64,000 nt of DNA from Thalassotalea_A litorea (GCF_043642205.1 NZ_JBHZSG010000008.1:48538-112537), one strand, 5' to 3'; positions 36,551 to 46,685 are shown, counted from the stretch's first letter. Notes: generated from the sequence alone by a model not told the origin. A program made the numbers and translations.

Positions 36551-37495
36551 ATGCCAATAAAAATTCCCGATCAGTTACCAGCCTTGGAGGTATTGGGGAA
36601 TGAAAATATCTTTGTCATGTCCCACAATCGCGCCAACAATCAAGATATTCGACCGATGCAGGTGGCGATACTGAATTTGATGCCAAACAAAATTGAGGCA
36701 GAGATCCAGATCCTCAGAATGTTGTCCAACACGCCGCTACAAATCAACATAGAATTGGTGCGACTGCATTTAAATGAATCGAAAAACACGCCAAAGGCCC
36801 ATCTAGATCAATTCTATCGTCTGTTCGATGATATCAAACACAAGCATTATGACGGCCTGATAATTACCGGTGCGCCGCTCGGACAAATCGATTATGAGCA
36901 AGTGTTGTACTGGGATAAAATTTGCGAGATGTTCGAGTGGGCGAAAACCAACGTGACCTCAACCATGTTCTCTTGTTGGGCTGCCCATGCTGCGCTATAC
37001 CATTTTTACGGGATCAATCGAGAATTAAGAGCTGAAAAATTATCAGGGGTCTATAAACATTGGACCAAACTTCCTAATGAAGAACTCACGCGCGGGTTTG
37101 ACGAATCGTTTTTGGTGCCGCATTCTCGTTTTGGTGAAGTTAAACCTGAGGTTTATGGCGGTATCGAAGATCTATCGATTCTTGCCCAATCGCCAGAAGC
37201 AGGCGTATATCTGGTTGCTAGCCATGACAAAAAACTGGTGTTCGTCACTGGCCATCCAGAATATGATGCAACGACGTTAAAGGACGAGTATTATCGTGAC
37301 TTAGAGGCTAAGTTATCCCCAAAAATTCCGCTAAATTATTTTCCTGAGGATAACCCTGCGCAACAACCCGCTAACAGTTGGCGCAGCCATGGTAGTCTGC
37401 TATTTAGCAACTGGTTAAATTATTACGTTTATCAAATTACCCCATACGTCCTGGATGTCGATGGTCCATTTTCAGAAACAGGAAATTCGCAGTAA
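36551..37495 (+). CDS. metA: Homoserine O-succinyltransferase (MetA family)
   Basis: 314 residues. MPIKIPDQLPALEVLGNENI at the start, QDIRPMQVAILNLMPNKIEA, active-site Cys in STMFSCWAAHAALYHFYGI, and VTGHPEYDATTLKDEYYRD with the catalytic His and Glu. Acylates homoserine in methionine synthesis (succinyl versus acetyl donor cannot be fixed by eye). Its stop overlaps the metH start (TAATG), and MetJ boxes lie upstream, so metA-metH form one methionine-controlled operon. Confidence 0.96.
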   Translation: MPIKIPDQLPALEVLGNENIFVMSHNRANNQDIRPMQVAILNLMPNKIEAEIQILRMLSNTPLQINIELVRLHLNESKNTPKAHLDQFYRLFDDIKHKHYDGLIITGAPLGQIDYEQVLYWDKICEMFEWAKTNVTSTMFSCWAAHAALYHFYGINRELRAEKLSGVYKHWTKLPNEELTRGFDESFLVPHSRFGEVKPEVYGGIEDLSILAQSPEAGVYLVASHDKKLVFVTGHPEYDATTLKDEYYRDLEAKLSPKIPLNYFPEDNPAQQPANSWRSHGSLLFSNWLNYYVYQITPYVLDVDGPFSETGNSQ

Positions 37496-40400
37496 TGTCC
37501 AACACCACTAATCTTTTTCAACAACAATTAGATAACCGAATTTTGGTGCTCGATGGAGCGATGGGCACCATGATCCAAAATCATAAATTATCCGAAGCGG
37601 ATTTTCGCGGCCAGCGGTTTGAAGATTGGTCGTGTGACTTAAAAGGTAATAATGATCTTCTGGTATTGACCCAAGCTGAGATAATCGCGGATATCCATCG
37701 CGAGTATCTGTTGGCAGGTGCCGATATCATCGAAACCAACACATTTAATGCAACATCCATTGCGATGGCTGACTATGAGATGGAAAATATCTCTCGTGAA
37801 ATTAATTTGGTGGCAGCGCAAATCGCCCGTCAGGTAGCCGATGAAGTGACCGCTGCGCAACCGCACAAACCAAGGTTTGTCGCTGGTGTGTTAGGACCAA
37901 CTAACCGCACGTGTTCGATTTCTCCAGATGTTAATAACCCCGCATTTCGTAACGTAGACTTTGATCAACTCAAAGATGCTTACATTGAATCTACCACTGC
38001 CCTAATAGAAGGTGGAGTGGACTTGATTATGGTGGAAACCATATTTGATACGCTAAACGCAAAGGCCGCCATTGTCGCTTTAGAAGAAGTGTTTGAGGCT
38101 ATGGGGCAGGCCTTACCGGTGATGATTTCCGGTACTATAACCGATGCATCCGGTCGCACCTTATCCGGGCAAACCACAGAAGCGTTCTACAACTCTCTGC
38201 GACATGCCAGGCCGATATCGTTTGGCCTGAACTGCGCTCTTGGCCCGGTAGAGCTGCGTCAGTATATCGAAGAGTTATCCCGCATCAGCGAGTCGGCCGT
38301 TAGTGCCCACCCGAATGCGGGTTTACCAAATGCTTTTGGTGAATATGATTTTACCGTAGAAGACATGAATGCACACATCAAGGAATGGGCAGAATCGGGT
38401 TTTCTAAATATTGTTGGTGGCTGTTGCGGTACCACGCCCGCACACATTAAAGGCATTGCTGATACGGTAGCATCAATCGCACCACGAAACGTTGCTGAAA
38501 AGCCAGTCGCGTGTCGTCTATCTGGTTTAGAAGCATTAAATATCAACCAGGACAGTTTATTTTTAAATGTTGGTGAAAGAACCAATGTTACCGGCTCTGC
38601 GATTTTTCGGCGTTTGATAACTGAAGAAAACTATGATGAAGCGATAGCTGTTGCGCTGCAACAGGTGGAAAACGGTGCGCAGATTATCGATATCAATATG
38701 GATGAAGGCATGCTGGATTCCAAAGGCGCAATGATCACGTTTTTAAATCTCATCGCTGGTGAGCCGGATATCGCCAAGGTACCGATTATGCTCGATTCGT
38801 CGAAATGGGACATTCTTGAAGCGGGATTAAAATGCATTCAGGGTAAAGGTATCGTTAACTCCATTTCCTTAAAAGAAGGAGAAGCATCGTTTCGCGAGCA
38901 GGCAAATATTATTCGCCGCTATGGTGCTGCGGTTATCGTGATGGCGTTTGACGAAGTCGGTCAGGCCGACACCCGGGATCGAAAAGTTGAGATCTGTCAG
39001 CGTGCCTATCATATTCTGGTCAATGACATCGGCTTTCCGCCTGAAGATATCATTTTTGACCCGAATATTTTTGCCATCGCAACGGGTATCGAAGAGCACA
39101 ATAACTACGCGGTAGATTTTATAGAAGCCACCGCACACATAAAGAAAACCTTGCCCCATGCCATGGTTTCCGGTGGTGTATCCAATGTCTCATTCTCATT
39201 TCGGGGTAACAATCCGGTTCGCGAGGCCATTCACGCGGTATTTCTCTATCATGCCATAAAGCAGGGCATGGATATGGGAATCGTTAATGCCGGGCAACTG
39301 GCGATTTATCAGGATATCCCCAAGGATCTGTTAACCGCGGTAGAAGATGTAGTGCAAAATAAAGATGACGGCGCTACAGAACGGCTACTGGATGTAGCTG
39401 AGCAATATCGGGGGCAAAAATCTGGGAGTACCAGTAAAGCGGATCTTACCTGGCGAGAGCTGCCGGTAAACAAGCGTCTCGAGCATGCTCTGGTTAAAGG
39501 CATCAATGAATTTATTGTTGAAGATACCGAAGAGGCGCGCGTTCAGGCAACGCGACCTTTGGATGTGATTGAAGGCCCATTGATGGACGGGATGAATGTC
39601 GTGGGTGACCTGTTTGGGGAAGGGCAAATGTTCCTGCCGCAGGTGGTTAAATCTGCCCGGGTAATGAAACAGGCCGTGGCTCATCTGCAACCTTATATAG
39701 AGCTGGAAAAAACCGAAGTGAGCTCCAATGGTAAGGTGCTGTTGGCAACGGTTAAAGGTGATGTCCATGATATTGGGAAAAATATTGTCGGTGTCGTACT
39801 GCAATGTAATAACTTTGATGTGATCGATCTTGGGGTTATGGTTCCTTGTGAAAAAATCCTGCAAGTGGCCAAAGAAGAAAATGTCGATGTCATTGGATTG
39901 TCCGGTTTAATCACCCCTAGCCTTGATGAAATGGTTCACGTGGCGTCGGAAATGCAGCGTCTGGACTTTGATATTCCGCTGTTGATTGGCGGGGCTACGA
40001 CGTCAAAAGCACATACCGCGGTGAAAATTGAGCAAAATTATGATCATGGTGTTGTATACGTCCCTAATGCCTCGCGCAGTGTATCCGTAGTCGGATCCTT
40101 GCTATCTAACGAGTTAAAAGCGCCGCTGCTGGCGCGTATGAGTCGCGAATATGAAACGGTTCGTGAACGTCATCAGAAAAAAGGACCACGCTCTAAACTG
40201 GTGGATATCAGCACGGCTCGGGACAATCGCTTCCCGTTATCATTTGCTGATTACACGCCGAAAAAACCGAATAAGCTAGGTATCACCGTTATCGACGACT
40301 TGGATTTGAGCGTTATTCGTAATTACATCGATTGGACGCCTTTCTTTTTAACCTGGCAACTGTCGGGTAAGTACCCAAAAATACTGGAGCATTCGTTAAT

Positions 40401-41172
40401 CGGCGAAGAAGCGACGAAACTTTTTAATGATGCCAATGCCATGCTCGATGACATCATAGCCAAGCAATTGATCCAAGCTAAAGCGGTTATTGGCCTGTTT
40501 CCCGCCTACCGCGAAGGCGATGATATCCAGGTGTTTAGCGACGCTGATAAGCAACAGTCATTAATGACGTTATGCCAGCTTCGTCAGCAAACTGAGAAGA
40601 AGGCCGGTCAGTTTAATCGCTGCTTAAGCGATTATATCGCCGACAAAGATCAGGATATTGAAGACTATATCGGAGCATTTGCAGTATCGGCAGGTTTTGG
40701 TGCTGACGAACTTGTCAAAGCCTATGATGAAAAGCATGACACCTACAATAGCATTTTGTTAAAAGCCGTCGCCGACCGATTAGCGGAAGCCAGTGCTGAG
40801 TATTTGCATGAGCAGGTACGTATTCACTATTGGGGCTATGCGGTTGACGAACAATTTGATAACGAAGCATTAATTCGCGAACAATATCAGGGCATCCGTC
40901 CAGCACCCGGCTATCCTGCCTGTCCAGAGCACACCGAGAAAGGGAAACTTTGGTCGTTATTGGATGTCGAAAAGCACATTGGCATGGAGTTGACCTCCAG
41001 CTATGCCATGTGGCCAGGGGCCGCTGTCAGTGGCTGGTATTTCGCCCATCCAGACAGCAAGTATTTTGCTGTGGCCAAAATTGATAAGTCGCAGGCAGAA
41101 AGTTATGCCAAGCGTAAACAGATGAGTGTTGAAGAGGCCAAACGTTGGTTAGGCCCTAATCTGGACGATTAG
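37495..41172 (+). CDS. metH: Cobalamin-dependent methionine synthase
   Basis: 1225 residues with all four modules: homocysteine domain (LDGAMGTMIQ, zinc Cys pair in VGGCCGTTPAH near 310), methyltetrahydrofolate domain (LNVGERTNVTGS), B12-binding domain (KGDVHDIGKNIVGVVLQCNN with the His that ligates cobalt), and the C-terminal activation domain (RPAPGYPACPEHTEK). It transfers the methyl group to homocysteine. Translation is coupled to metA. No B12 riboswitch is possible at this junction because the genes overlap by one base. Confidence 0.98.
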   Translation: MSNTTNLFQQQLDNRILVLDGAMGTMIQNHKLSEADFRGQRFEDWSCDLKGNNDLLVLTQAEIIADIHREYLLAGADIIETNTFNATSIAMADYEMENISREINLVAAQIARQVADEVTAAQPHKPRFVAGVLGPTNRTCSISPDVNNPAFRNVDFDQLKDAYIESTTALIEGGVDLIMVETIFDTLNAKAAIVALEEVFEAMGQALPVMISGTITDASGRTLSGQTTEAFYNSLRHARPISFGLNCALGPVELRQYIEELSRISESAVSAHPNAGLPNAFGEYDFTVEDMNAHIKEWAESGFLNIVGGCCGTTPAHIKGIADTVASIAPRNVAEKPVACRLSGLEALNINQDSLFLNVGERTNVTGSAIFRRLITEENYDEAIAVALQQVENGAQIIDINMDEGMLDSKGAMITFLNLIAGEPDIAKVPIMLDSSKWDILEAGLKCIQGKGIVNSISLKEGEASFREQANIIRRYGAAVIVMAFDEVGQADTRDRKVEICQRAYHILVNDIGFPPEDIIFDPNIFAIATGIEEHNNYAVDFIEATAHIKKTLPHAMVSGGVSNVSFSFRGNNPVREAIHAVFLYHAIKQGMDMGIVNAGQLAIYQDIPKDLLTAVEDVVQNKDDGATERLLDVAEQYRGQKSGSTSKADLTWRELPVNKRLEHALVKGINEFIVEDTEEARVQATRPLDVIEGPLMDGMNVVGDLFGEGQMFLPQVVKSARVMKQAVAHLQPYIELEKTEVSSNGKVLLATVKGDVHDIGKNIVGVVLQCNNFDVIDLGVMVPCEKILQVAKEENVDVIGLSGLITPSLDEMVHVASEMQRLDFDIPLLIGGATTSKAHTAVKIEQNYDHGVVYVPNASRSVSVVGSLLSNELKAPLLARMSREYETVRERHQKKGPRSKLVDISTARDNRFPLSFADYTPKKPNKLGITVIDDLDLSVIRNYIDWTPFFLTWQLSGKYPKILEHSLIGEEATKLFNDANAMLDDIIAKQLIQAKAVIGLFPAYREGDDIQVFSDADKQQSLMTLCQLRQQTEKKAGQFNRCLSDYIADKDQDIEDYIGAFAVSAGFGADELVKAYDEKHDTYNSILLKAVADRLAEASAEYLHEQVRIHYWGYAVDEQFDNEALIREQYQGIRPAPGYPACPEHTEKGKLWSLLDVEKHIGMELTSSYAMWPGAAVSGWYFAHPDSKYFAVAKIDKSQAESYAKRKQMSVEEAKRWLGPNLDD

Positions 41173-41193
41173 AATCAATAATTGTTACTAAAG

Positions 41194-41220
41194 AGCCGGG
41201 TCTGACCCGGCTTTATCTTT
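41194..41220 (+). terminator. Terminator after metH
   Basis: AGCCGGGT/ACCCGGCT stem (41194-41201 with 41205-41212), 3-base loop, tail TTATCTTTT. Confidence 0.75.
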
Positions 41221-41269
41221 TCATTTACCGCAAAATCCGAGTAGAATATGGCCACCATTGGCTTTTTAA

Positions 41270-41734
41270 TTGGCAATATTTGGTGTATATAAGTTCGTGT
41301 TCAATAAAGACGTGAAAAAAGCGGCCTATCGAATGCTTGCCAGACGAGAGCACTCCAAGGCTGAATTAAAACAAAAACTGTTGCAAAAAGACTTTACTGG
41401 CGATGATATTGATGACGTGCTCGATGCTTTGCAAGAGCAAGATATTCAAAGCGATTTGCGTTATGGCGAAGCGATGTTTCGCCAACGTGTCCAAAAAGGC
41501 TTTGGTTGGCAGTTTATTCGCGCTGAATTAAAGCAGAAGGGATTATCAGCCGATATTATTCAAGCCGTATACCATTCACAGGAACTTGATTGGTTTACCC
41601 TGGCAGCCAACGTTTATGAAAAACGTTATGGTGTGGCTCCTGCGTTGGACGACAAAGAACGTGCTAAACGCTCACGGTTTATGCTGTACCGTGGCTTCGA
41701 ACAACATCATGTTATTGAACTGATTACCAGTTAG
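41270..41734 (+). CDS. recX: RecX regulatory protein
   Basis: Up to 154 residues. Three-helix repeats typical of RecX: AAYRMLARREHSKAELKQKL (first repeat signature), DDVLDALQEQDIQSDLRYGE, and FRQRVQKGFGWQFIRAELKQKG. RecX modulates RecA filaments. The start is uncertain: the frame opens with TTG 41270 and has GTG at 41297 and 41312; none has a good Shine-Dalgarno, and the family match begins around residue 16. It is about 7 kb from recA, separated by the S9 peptidase and metA-metH, and directly before alaS, a place it usually shares with recA. Confidence 0.88.
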   Translation: MAIFGVYKFVFNKDVKKAAYRMLARREHSKAELKQKLLQKDFTGDDIDDVLDALQEQDIQSDLRYGEAMFRQRVQKGFGWQFIRAELKQKGLSADIIQAVYHSQELDWFTLAANVYEKRYGVAPALDDKERAKRSRFMLYRGFEQHHVIELITS

Positions 41735-41789
41735 CGCGATGAAACACATTATTTTATTTACGTATTATCAGAAAGACAGAGACGATTAG

Positions 41790-44420
41790 ATGACTACAAC
41801 GGTTAGATCCAGTGCCGAAATTCGTAAGGCATTTTTAGATTATTTTGCTTCCAAGCAACATCAGATAGTGCCCAGTAGTTCACTGGTTCCAGGTAATGAT
41901 GCGACCTTGCTATTTACCAATGCCGGCATGGTACCGTTTAAGGATGTGTTTTTAGGCGCAGAGTCCCGCAGTTATACCCGGGCAACCTCATCGCAGCGTT
42001 GTGTCCGTGCCGGTGGCAAGCACAATGATTTGGAAAACGTTGGCTATACCGCTCGCCACCATACGTTCTTCGAAATGCTGGGTAATTTCAGCTTTGGTGA
42101 TTATTTTAAAACCGATGCCATTCACTTTGCTTGGCAGTTCTTAACGCAGGTATTGCAACTTCCCAAAGATAAGTTATTGGTTACCGTTTACGAAACCGAT
42201 AATGAAGCGTTTGATATCTGGGCCAAAGAAATTGGTGTGCCAGAAGAAAAAATCATTCGTATCGGTGACAAGTCAGCAGATAAAAAATACGAATCAGATA
42301 ATTTCTGGTCGATGGGCGATACGGGCCCTTGCGGTCCATGTACGGAAATCTTCTATGATCATGGTGACCATATCTGGGGTGGACCTCCAGGTAGCCCGGA
42401 AGAAGATGGCGATCGCTTTATCGAAATCTGGAATCTGGTGTTTATGCAGTTTAACCGTCAGGCCGACGGTACCATGGAAAACCTGCCCAAACCCTCCGTG
42501 GATACTGGGATGGGGCTAGAGCGTATTGCTGCAATAATGCAAGACGTGCATTCTAATTATGAAATCGATATTTTCCAGGGCTTGATAAAAGCTGCGGCAG
42601 AACTTCTTGGCGTTGACGATTTATCTCACAATTCACTCAAAGTTATTGCCGATCATATCCGCTCTTGTAGCTTTATGATTGCCGATGGTGTGATGCCCTC
42701 TAACGAGGGCCGCGGCTATGTATTGCGCCGTATTATTCGCCGTGCAATTCGTCATGGTCACAAGCTCGAAGCGACCACGCATTTCTTCCATAAGTTAGTT
42801 GCCGCGTTAGCAGAGCAAATGGGTGAAGCTTACCCTGAGTTGGTGAAGCAGCAGGCGGTTATCGAAAAGATTTTACGCATTGAAGAAGAGCAGTTTGGTC
42901 GTACTCTGGATCGTGGAATGGCGTTGCTTGAAGATATTATCGCCAATCTTGATAGTAAACAAATTGCCGGCGCCGATGTCTTTAAACTATATGACACTTA
43001 CGGATTCCCTGCGGATCTCACCGCCGATATTGCCCGCGAACGGGACATACAAATTGATGAAGCGGGTTTTGAACAACACATGCAGGCACAGCGAGAGCGT
43101 GCTCAGCAAGCGAGCCAGTTTGGTACCGATTACAATGAACAGTTAAAGTCGGAGCAACATACCAGCTTTAAGGGCTATACCAACAGCGACTATTCCGCCA
43201 CTGTGGTTGAGTTGTTTAACGAAGACGGTAAAGTGTCTACGTTAACAGCCGGCCAAAAAGGCGTGGTTGTTCTGGATAACACGCCGTTTTATGCGGAGTC
43301 TGGTGGTCAGGTTGGTGATACCGGTGTGATCAGCACTGGCAGCTGCGAATTTACCGTAACCGATACCGTGAAATTAGGTAATGCATTTGCCCATCATGGT
43401 ATTGCTCAAGGCGATATTCAATTAAATGCTCGTGTAAAAGCCAGCATTGATACCGAGCGTAGAGCAGCGATCACAAAAAACCATACAGCAACCCATTTAC
43501 TACACGCGGCGTTGCGTCAGGTATTAGGGGAGCATGTTACCCAGAAAGGTTCTTTGGTCGATAACGAAAAACTTCGTTTTGACTTCTCTCATTTTGAAGG
43601 GGTGACGAATGAAGAGCTTCGCACCATCGAACAGTTGGTGAATCAGCAGATTCGCAACAACAGTGAACGTGAAACGGCGTTGATGCAGATTGATGAAGCC
43701 AAAGCCAAAGGCGCGATGGCGCTATTTGGTGAAAAATACGATGATGAAGTTCGAGTGGTTACCTTAGGCGATTTCTCAACGGAATTGTGTGGTGGTGTTC
43801 ACGTTAATCAAACTGGCGAAATCGGCTTATTCAAAATTACTTCTGAAGCAGGTATCGCTGCTGGTGTTCGCCGCATAGAAGCGGTTACCGGCGCAGCTGC
43901 ACTGGCGTTTATTGATGCTCAGGCTGACACCTTAGATGCCATTTCTGCTCTGGTCAAAAGTGATAGTGCCAATACACTTGGCAAAGTCGAGCAAATGATC
44001 CAAAAAGCGAAACTGCTCGAAAAAGAAATTACCCAACTGAAGCAAAAGATGGCGGCACAGGCCGGATCGGATTTAGTCAGTACAGCTGTGGACATCAACG
44101 GTGTCAAAGCGCTTATCGCCAATGTTGAAGGCAGTGATCCAAAAGCCTTGCGCGATATGGTCGATGATCTTAAGAATAAATTGGGCAGCGGCATCGTGAT
44201 GCTTGGCCTTGCCAATGGTCCTAAAGTGAGCCTAATTGCGGGTGTGACCAAAGATTTAACCGCTCAGGTGAAAGCCGGAGAGCTGGTTAATATGGTTGCG
44301 CAACAGGTCGGTGGTAAGGGCGGTGGCCGCCCGGATATGGCTCAGGCGGGCGGTAGCCAACCTGAAAACCTGGATGCAGCGTTAGCGTCGGTTCAGGCCT
44401 GGTTAACGGAAAAGCTTTAA
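41790..44420 (+). CDS. alaS: Alanyl-tRNA synthetase
   Basis: 876 residues. Class II catalytic core (SSLVPGNDATLLFTNAGMVP, RCVRAGGKHNDLENVGYTAR, FWSMGDTGPCGPCTEIFYDH), editing domain with the zinc ligands NHTATHLLHAALRQ and CGGVHVNQTG, and a C-terminal oligomerisation part ending with the glycine-rich QQVGGKGGGRPDMAQAGGSQ. Charges tRNA-Ala and clears Ser/Gly mischarging. Located in the conserved recX-alaS-lysC-csrA order. Confidence 0.98.
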   Translation: MTTTVRSSAEIRKAFLDYFASKQHQIVPSSSLVPGNDATLLFTNAGMVPFKDVFLGAESRSYTRATSSQRCVRAGGKHNDLENVGYTARHHTFFEMLGNFSFGDYFKTDAIHFAWQFLTQVLQLPKDKLLVTVYETDNEAFDIWAKEIGVPEEKIIRIGDKSADKKYESDNFWSMGDTGPCGPCTEIFYDHGDHIWGGPPGSPEEDGDRFIEIWNLVFMQFNRQADGTMENLPKPSVDTGMGLERIAAIMQDVHSNYEIDIFQGLIKAAAELLGVDDLSHNSLKVIADHIRSCSFMIADGVMPSNEGRGYVLRRIIRRAIRHGHKLEATTHFFHKLVAALAEQMGEAYPELVKQQAVIEKILRIEEEQFGRTLDRGMALLEDIIANLDSKQIAGADVFKLYDTYGFPADLTADIARERDIQIDEAGFEQHMQAQRERAQQASQFGTDYNEQLKSEQHTSFKGYTNSDYSATVVELFNEDGKVSTLTAGQKGVVVLDNTPFYAESGGQVGDTGVISTGSCEFTVTDTVKLGNAFAHHGIAQGDIQLNARVKASIDTERRAAITKNHTATHLLHAALRQVLGEHVTQKGSLVDNEKLRFDFSHFEGVTNEELRTIEQLVNQQIRNNSERETALMQIDEAKAKGAMALFGEKYDDEVRVVTLGDFSTELCGGVHVNQTGEIGLFKITSEAGIAAGVRRIEAVTGAAALAFIDAQADTLDAISALVKSDSANTLGKVEQMIQKAKLLEKEITQLKQKMAAQAGSDLVSTAVDINGVKALIANVEGSDPKALRDMVDDLKNKLGSGIVMLGLANGPKVSLIAGVTKDLTAQVKAGELVNMVAQQVGGKGGGRPDMAQAGGSQPENLDAALASVQAWLTEKL

Positions 44421-44430
44421 ACACCGCTAA

Positions 44431-45651
44431 ATGGCAATTATTGTTCAAAAATTCGGGGGAACCTCTGTCGGTTCCCCCGATCGTATTAAAGCCGTAGCAT
44501 CTCAGGTAATCGCCACTCGCCAACAGGGACATCAGGTTGTTGTCGTGCTTTCGGCAATGTCGGGAGAGACCAATCGCTTAATGGACCTCGCCCGGTCTAT
44601 CGATAAGGCAGCAAGTGGCCGCGAACTGGATATGTTACTGGCCAGTGGTGAACAGGTGTCAATTTCACTACTCGCCATGTCATTAATCCAACAGGGTTTT
44701 TCTGCTGTCTCCTTTCTTGGTCACCAGATCGGCATACGCACCAATAATCGTTTTAATAATGCGCGTATCATAGATGTAGATAACAAGCGCCTAAAAGCCG
44801 AATTGGAACAGGGGCACGTTGTTATCATTGCTGGCTTTCAGGGGGTTGATTATGAGAATAATATCACCACTCTAGGCCGTGGCGGTTCCGATACGTCGGC
44901 AGTGGCAATCGCGGCAGCGTTACAAGCGAAAGAATGCCAGATTTATACCGATGTTGATGGCGTCTATACCACTGACCCCAGAATTGATCCTAGCGCGCGG
45001 CGTTTAAAGTCAATTACCTTCGAAGAAATGTTAGAAATGGCCAGTGCAGGTGCAAAAGTATTGCAAACGCGTTCGGTACAATATGCTGGTAAATTTAAAG
45101 TGCCTTTGCGAGTGTTATCGAGCTTTATGCCTGGGGAGGGCACGATGATAGATTTTCAACAAGAAGCGGCGTCTACCAATCCTGTCAGTGCAGTCACCGC
45201 TCATAAAGATGAAGCCATGTTTTCATTGAGCAGCGATGCTGAGTTGGTTGAACTTAACGCGCGCATCTTTTCAGAACTGGCCGATCAAGACGTGGAAGTG
45301 GATATGATCGTTCAGTCCTGTACTAAACCAGGTAAAATGAATCTAAACTTCACCGTGCATCGTAGGGACTTTGGTAAGACGCAAGAATGTTTGCAAGGTT
45401 TAGTGGGGACATTGGGTCTTACTGACATAGAGGGCAATCAACAATTGGCAAAAGTGTCGGTGATTGGTAATGGCATGCGCTGTCACACCGGCATTACGGC
45501 GCAAATATTTGCGACCTTAGCGCAGGCCAATATAAAAGTGTTTTTAGTGAGTACCTCAGAAATCAAGATTTCTGTGTTAGTTGTAGAGAGTGACTTACAA
45601 CGCGCTGTTCAGGCATTACACAAAAAGTTTTTGATTAAATTAGATATTTAA
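44431..45651 (+). CDS. lysC: Aspartate kinase (lysine-sensitive type layout)
   Basis: 406 residues. Kinase motif VQKFGGTSVGSPDRIKAVA at residues 5-23, GFQGVDYENNITTLGRGGSD, YTDVDGVYTTDPR, and two C-terminal ACT domains (FSLSSDAELVELNARIFSEL and KVSVIGNGMRCHTGITAQIF). It phosphorylates aspartate for Lys/Met/Thr synthesis. The start is 10 bases after alaS without a clear Shine-Dalgarno, so translation probably depends on alaS ribosomes. No lysine riboswitch is present in that short gap. Confidence 0.95.
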   Translation: MAIIVQKFGGTSVGSPDRIKAVASQVIATRQQGHQVVVVLSAMSGETNRLMDLARSIDKAASGRELDMLLASGEQVSISLLAMSLIQQGFSAVSFLGHQIGIRTNNRFNNARIIDVDNKRLKAELEQGHVVIIAGFQGVDYENNITTLGRGGSDTSAVAIAAALQAKECQIYTDVDGVYTTDPRIDPSARRLKSITFEEMLEMASAGAKVLQTRSVQYAGKFKVPLRVLSSFMPGEGTMIDFQQEAASTNPVSAVTAHKDEAMFSLSSDAELVELNARIFSELADQDVEVDMIVQSCTKPGKMNLNFTVHRRDFGKTQECLQGLVGTLGLTDIEGNQQLAKVSVIGNGMRCHTGITAQIFATLAQANIKVFLVSTSEIKISVLVVESDLQRAVQALHKKFLIKLDI

Positions 45652-45779
45652 TAACTATTTTCCATATTGTTTGCTAAATTTTGGTAAGGCGTTAAGTAAA
45701 TATTCGGTTAATTTATTTTTAATGAATTAGTAGTCTGGTAACATTAGCGTGATTTCTAATTTAAAGGAGAGCATAACGG

Positions 45780-45974
45780 ATGCTTATTTTAACAAGACGG
45801 GTTGGAGAAACTCTAATGGTCGGCGATGACGTCACCGTTACAGTTTTGGGAGTAAAAGGTAACCAGGTTCGTATCGGCGTCAATGCCCCAAAAGAAGTTT
45901 CAGTACATCGCGAAGAAATTTACATGCGAATACAGGCTGAAAAAGGGGATGAAGACAACGTCGGTAATCAGTAA
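45780..45974 (+). CDS. csrA: Carbon storage regulator CsrA
   Basis: 64 residues: MLILTRRVGETLMVGDDVTV, VLGVKGNQVRIGVNAPKEVS with the RNA-contacting GxxxIG... region, and VHREEIYMRIQ. A dimeric RNA-binding translational regulator. A strong Shine-Dalgarno (AAAGGAG) precedes it. It sits 128 bases after lysC, in the standard place before tRNA-Ser/tRNA-Arg. Confidence 0.97.
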   Translation: MLILTRRVGETLMVGDDVTVTVLGVKGNQVRIGVNAPKEVSVHREEIYMRIQAEKGDEDNVGNQ

Positions 45975-45990
45975 AAACAAGTCTGTTTTT
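45973..45990 (+). terminator. Weak terminator overlapping the csrA stop
   Basis: AAAAACA (45973-45979) pairs with TGTTTTT (45984-45990) around AGTC; the stem is AT-rich and begins within the stop codon. Confidence 0.4.
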
Positions 45991-46305
45991 TCCCTTTACT
46001 GGCTATCGTATCGATAGACAAAAGGGCGAATTAACGGGAATGTTATAGCAATACCCAGACCGCCAATTATTTGTTCATGGCGGGGATCAGCGATGTTATC
46101 ATTTTGCCTTTGTAATAGCGCTCGAGCTGGCATTTTTCATTAACCATCGATGCGATGGTTTCTCGTTGAAAAAGACCACGTAAACTAGCCTTTCAGCATT
46201 GTTTGGCGTGAATATTCATCAGGTTGTTTGAATAATCGGCAAACAGAAATAAATCCGAAAAAATCGTTTGACTTATTTTTCGAATCTATTAATATGCACG
46301 CCATC
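45991..46305. other. Gap between csrA and the tRNA cluster
   Basis: About 315 bases. Apart from the tRNA promoter at its right end I see no gene or repeat. Confidence 0.4.
46268..46295 (+). promoter_or_regulatory. Promoter of the tRNA-Ser/tRNA-Arg cluster
   Basis: TTGACT (46268-46273), 16 bases, TAATAT (46290-46295), 10 bases before the mature tRNA-Ser end. Confidence 0.6.
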
Positions 46306-46397
46306 GGTGAGGTGGCCGAGAGGCTGAAGGCGCTCCCCTGCTAAGGGAGTATAGGCGTTAAACCCTATCGAGGGTTCGAATCCCTCCCTCACCGCCA
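46306..46397 (+). tRNA. tRNA-Ser (GCU anticodon)
   Basis: 92 bases including encoded CCA. Acceptor stem GGTGAGG/CCTCACC with discriminator G, anticodon loop CTGCTAA (GCT), a long variable arm (TATAGGCGTTAAACCCTAT) as in class II tRNAs, T-loop GGTTCGAATCC. Confidence 0.96.
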
Positions 46398-46426
46398 TTT
46401 AATTTATTAAATGGCGATTCGATTGC

Positions 46427-46503
46427 GGACACGTAGCTCAGCTGGATAGAGTACCTGGCTACGAACCAGGCGGTCGCAGGTTCGACTCCTGCCGTGTCCG
46501 CCA
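46427..46503 (+). tRNA. tRNA-Arg (ACG anticodon), copy 1
   Basis: 77 bases including encoded CCA. Acceptor GGACACG/CGTGTCC, discriminator G, D-arm GCTCAGCTGGATAGAGT, anticodon loop CTACGAA (ACG, read as ICG after deamination), T-arm GCAGGTTCGACTCCTGC. Its CCA is the start of a small hairpin CCACTT/AAGTGG (46501-46517). Confidence 0.96.
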
Positions 46504-46602
46504 CTTCTTCTAAGTGGTAAAATATAAGAGTCCAGCGCCTTGCGCCGGCACGATTCCTAACGTGTTAAATAGGACAGTAACAAGAACTGTAACACTTGAT
46601 GC

Positions 46603-46679
46603 GGACACGTAGCTCAGCTGGATAGAGTACCTGGCTACGAACCAGGCGGTCGCAGGTTCGACTCCTGCCGTGTCCGCCA
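46603..46679 (+). tRNA. tRNA-Arg (ACG anticodon), copy 2
   Basis: Identical over its 77 bases to copy 1, including two extra bases (GC) upstream. Followed by a terminator-like hairpin. Confidence 0.96.
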
Positions 46680-46685
46680 TTTTCT

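Noticed and set aside
37493..37497. B12 riboswitch in front of metH
   Set aside because: metA and metH overlap by one base, leaving no room; the upstream control visible is MetJ boxes before metA.
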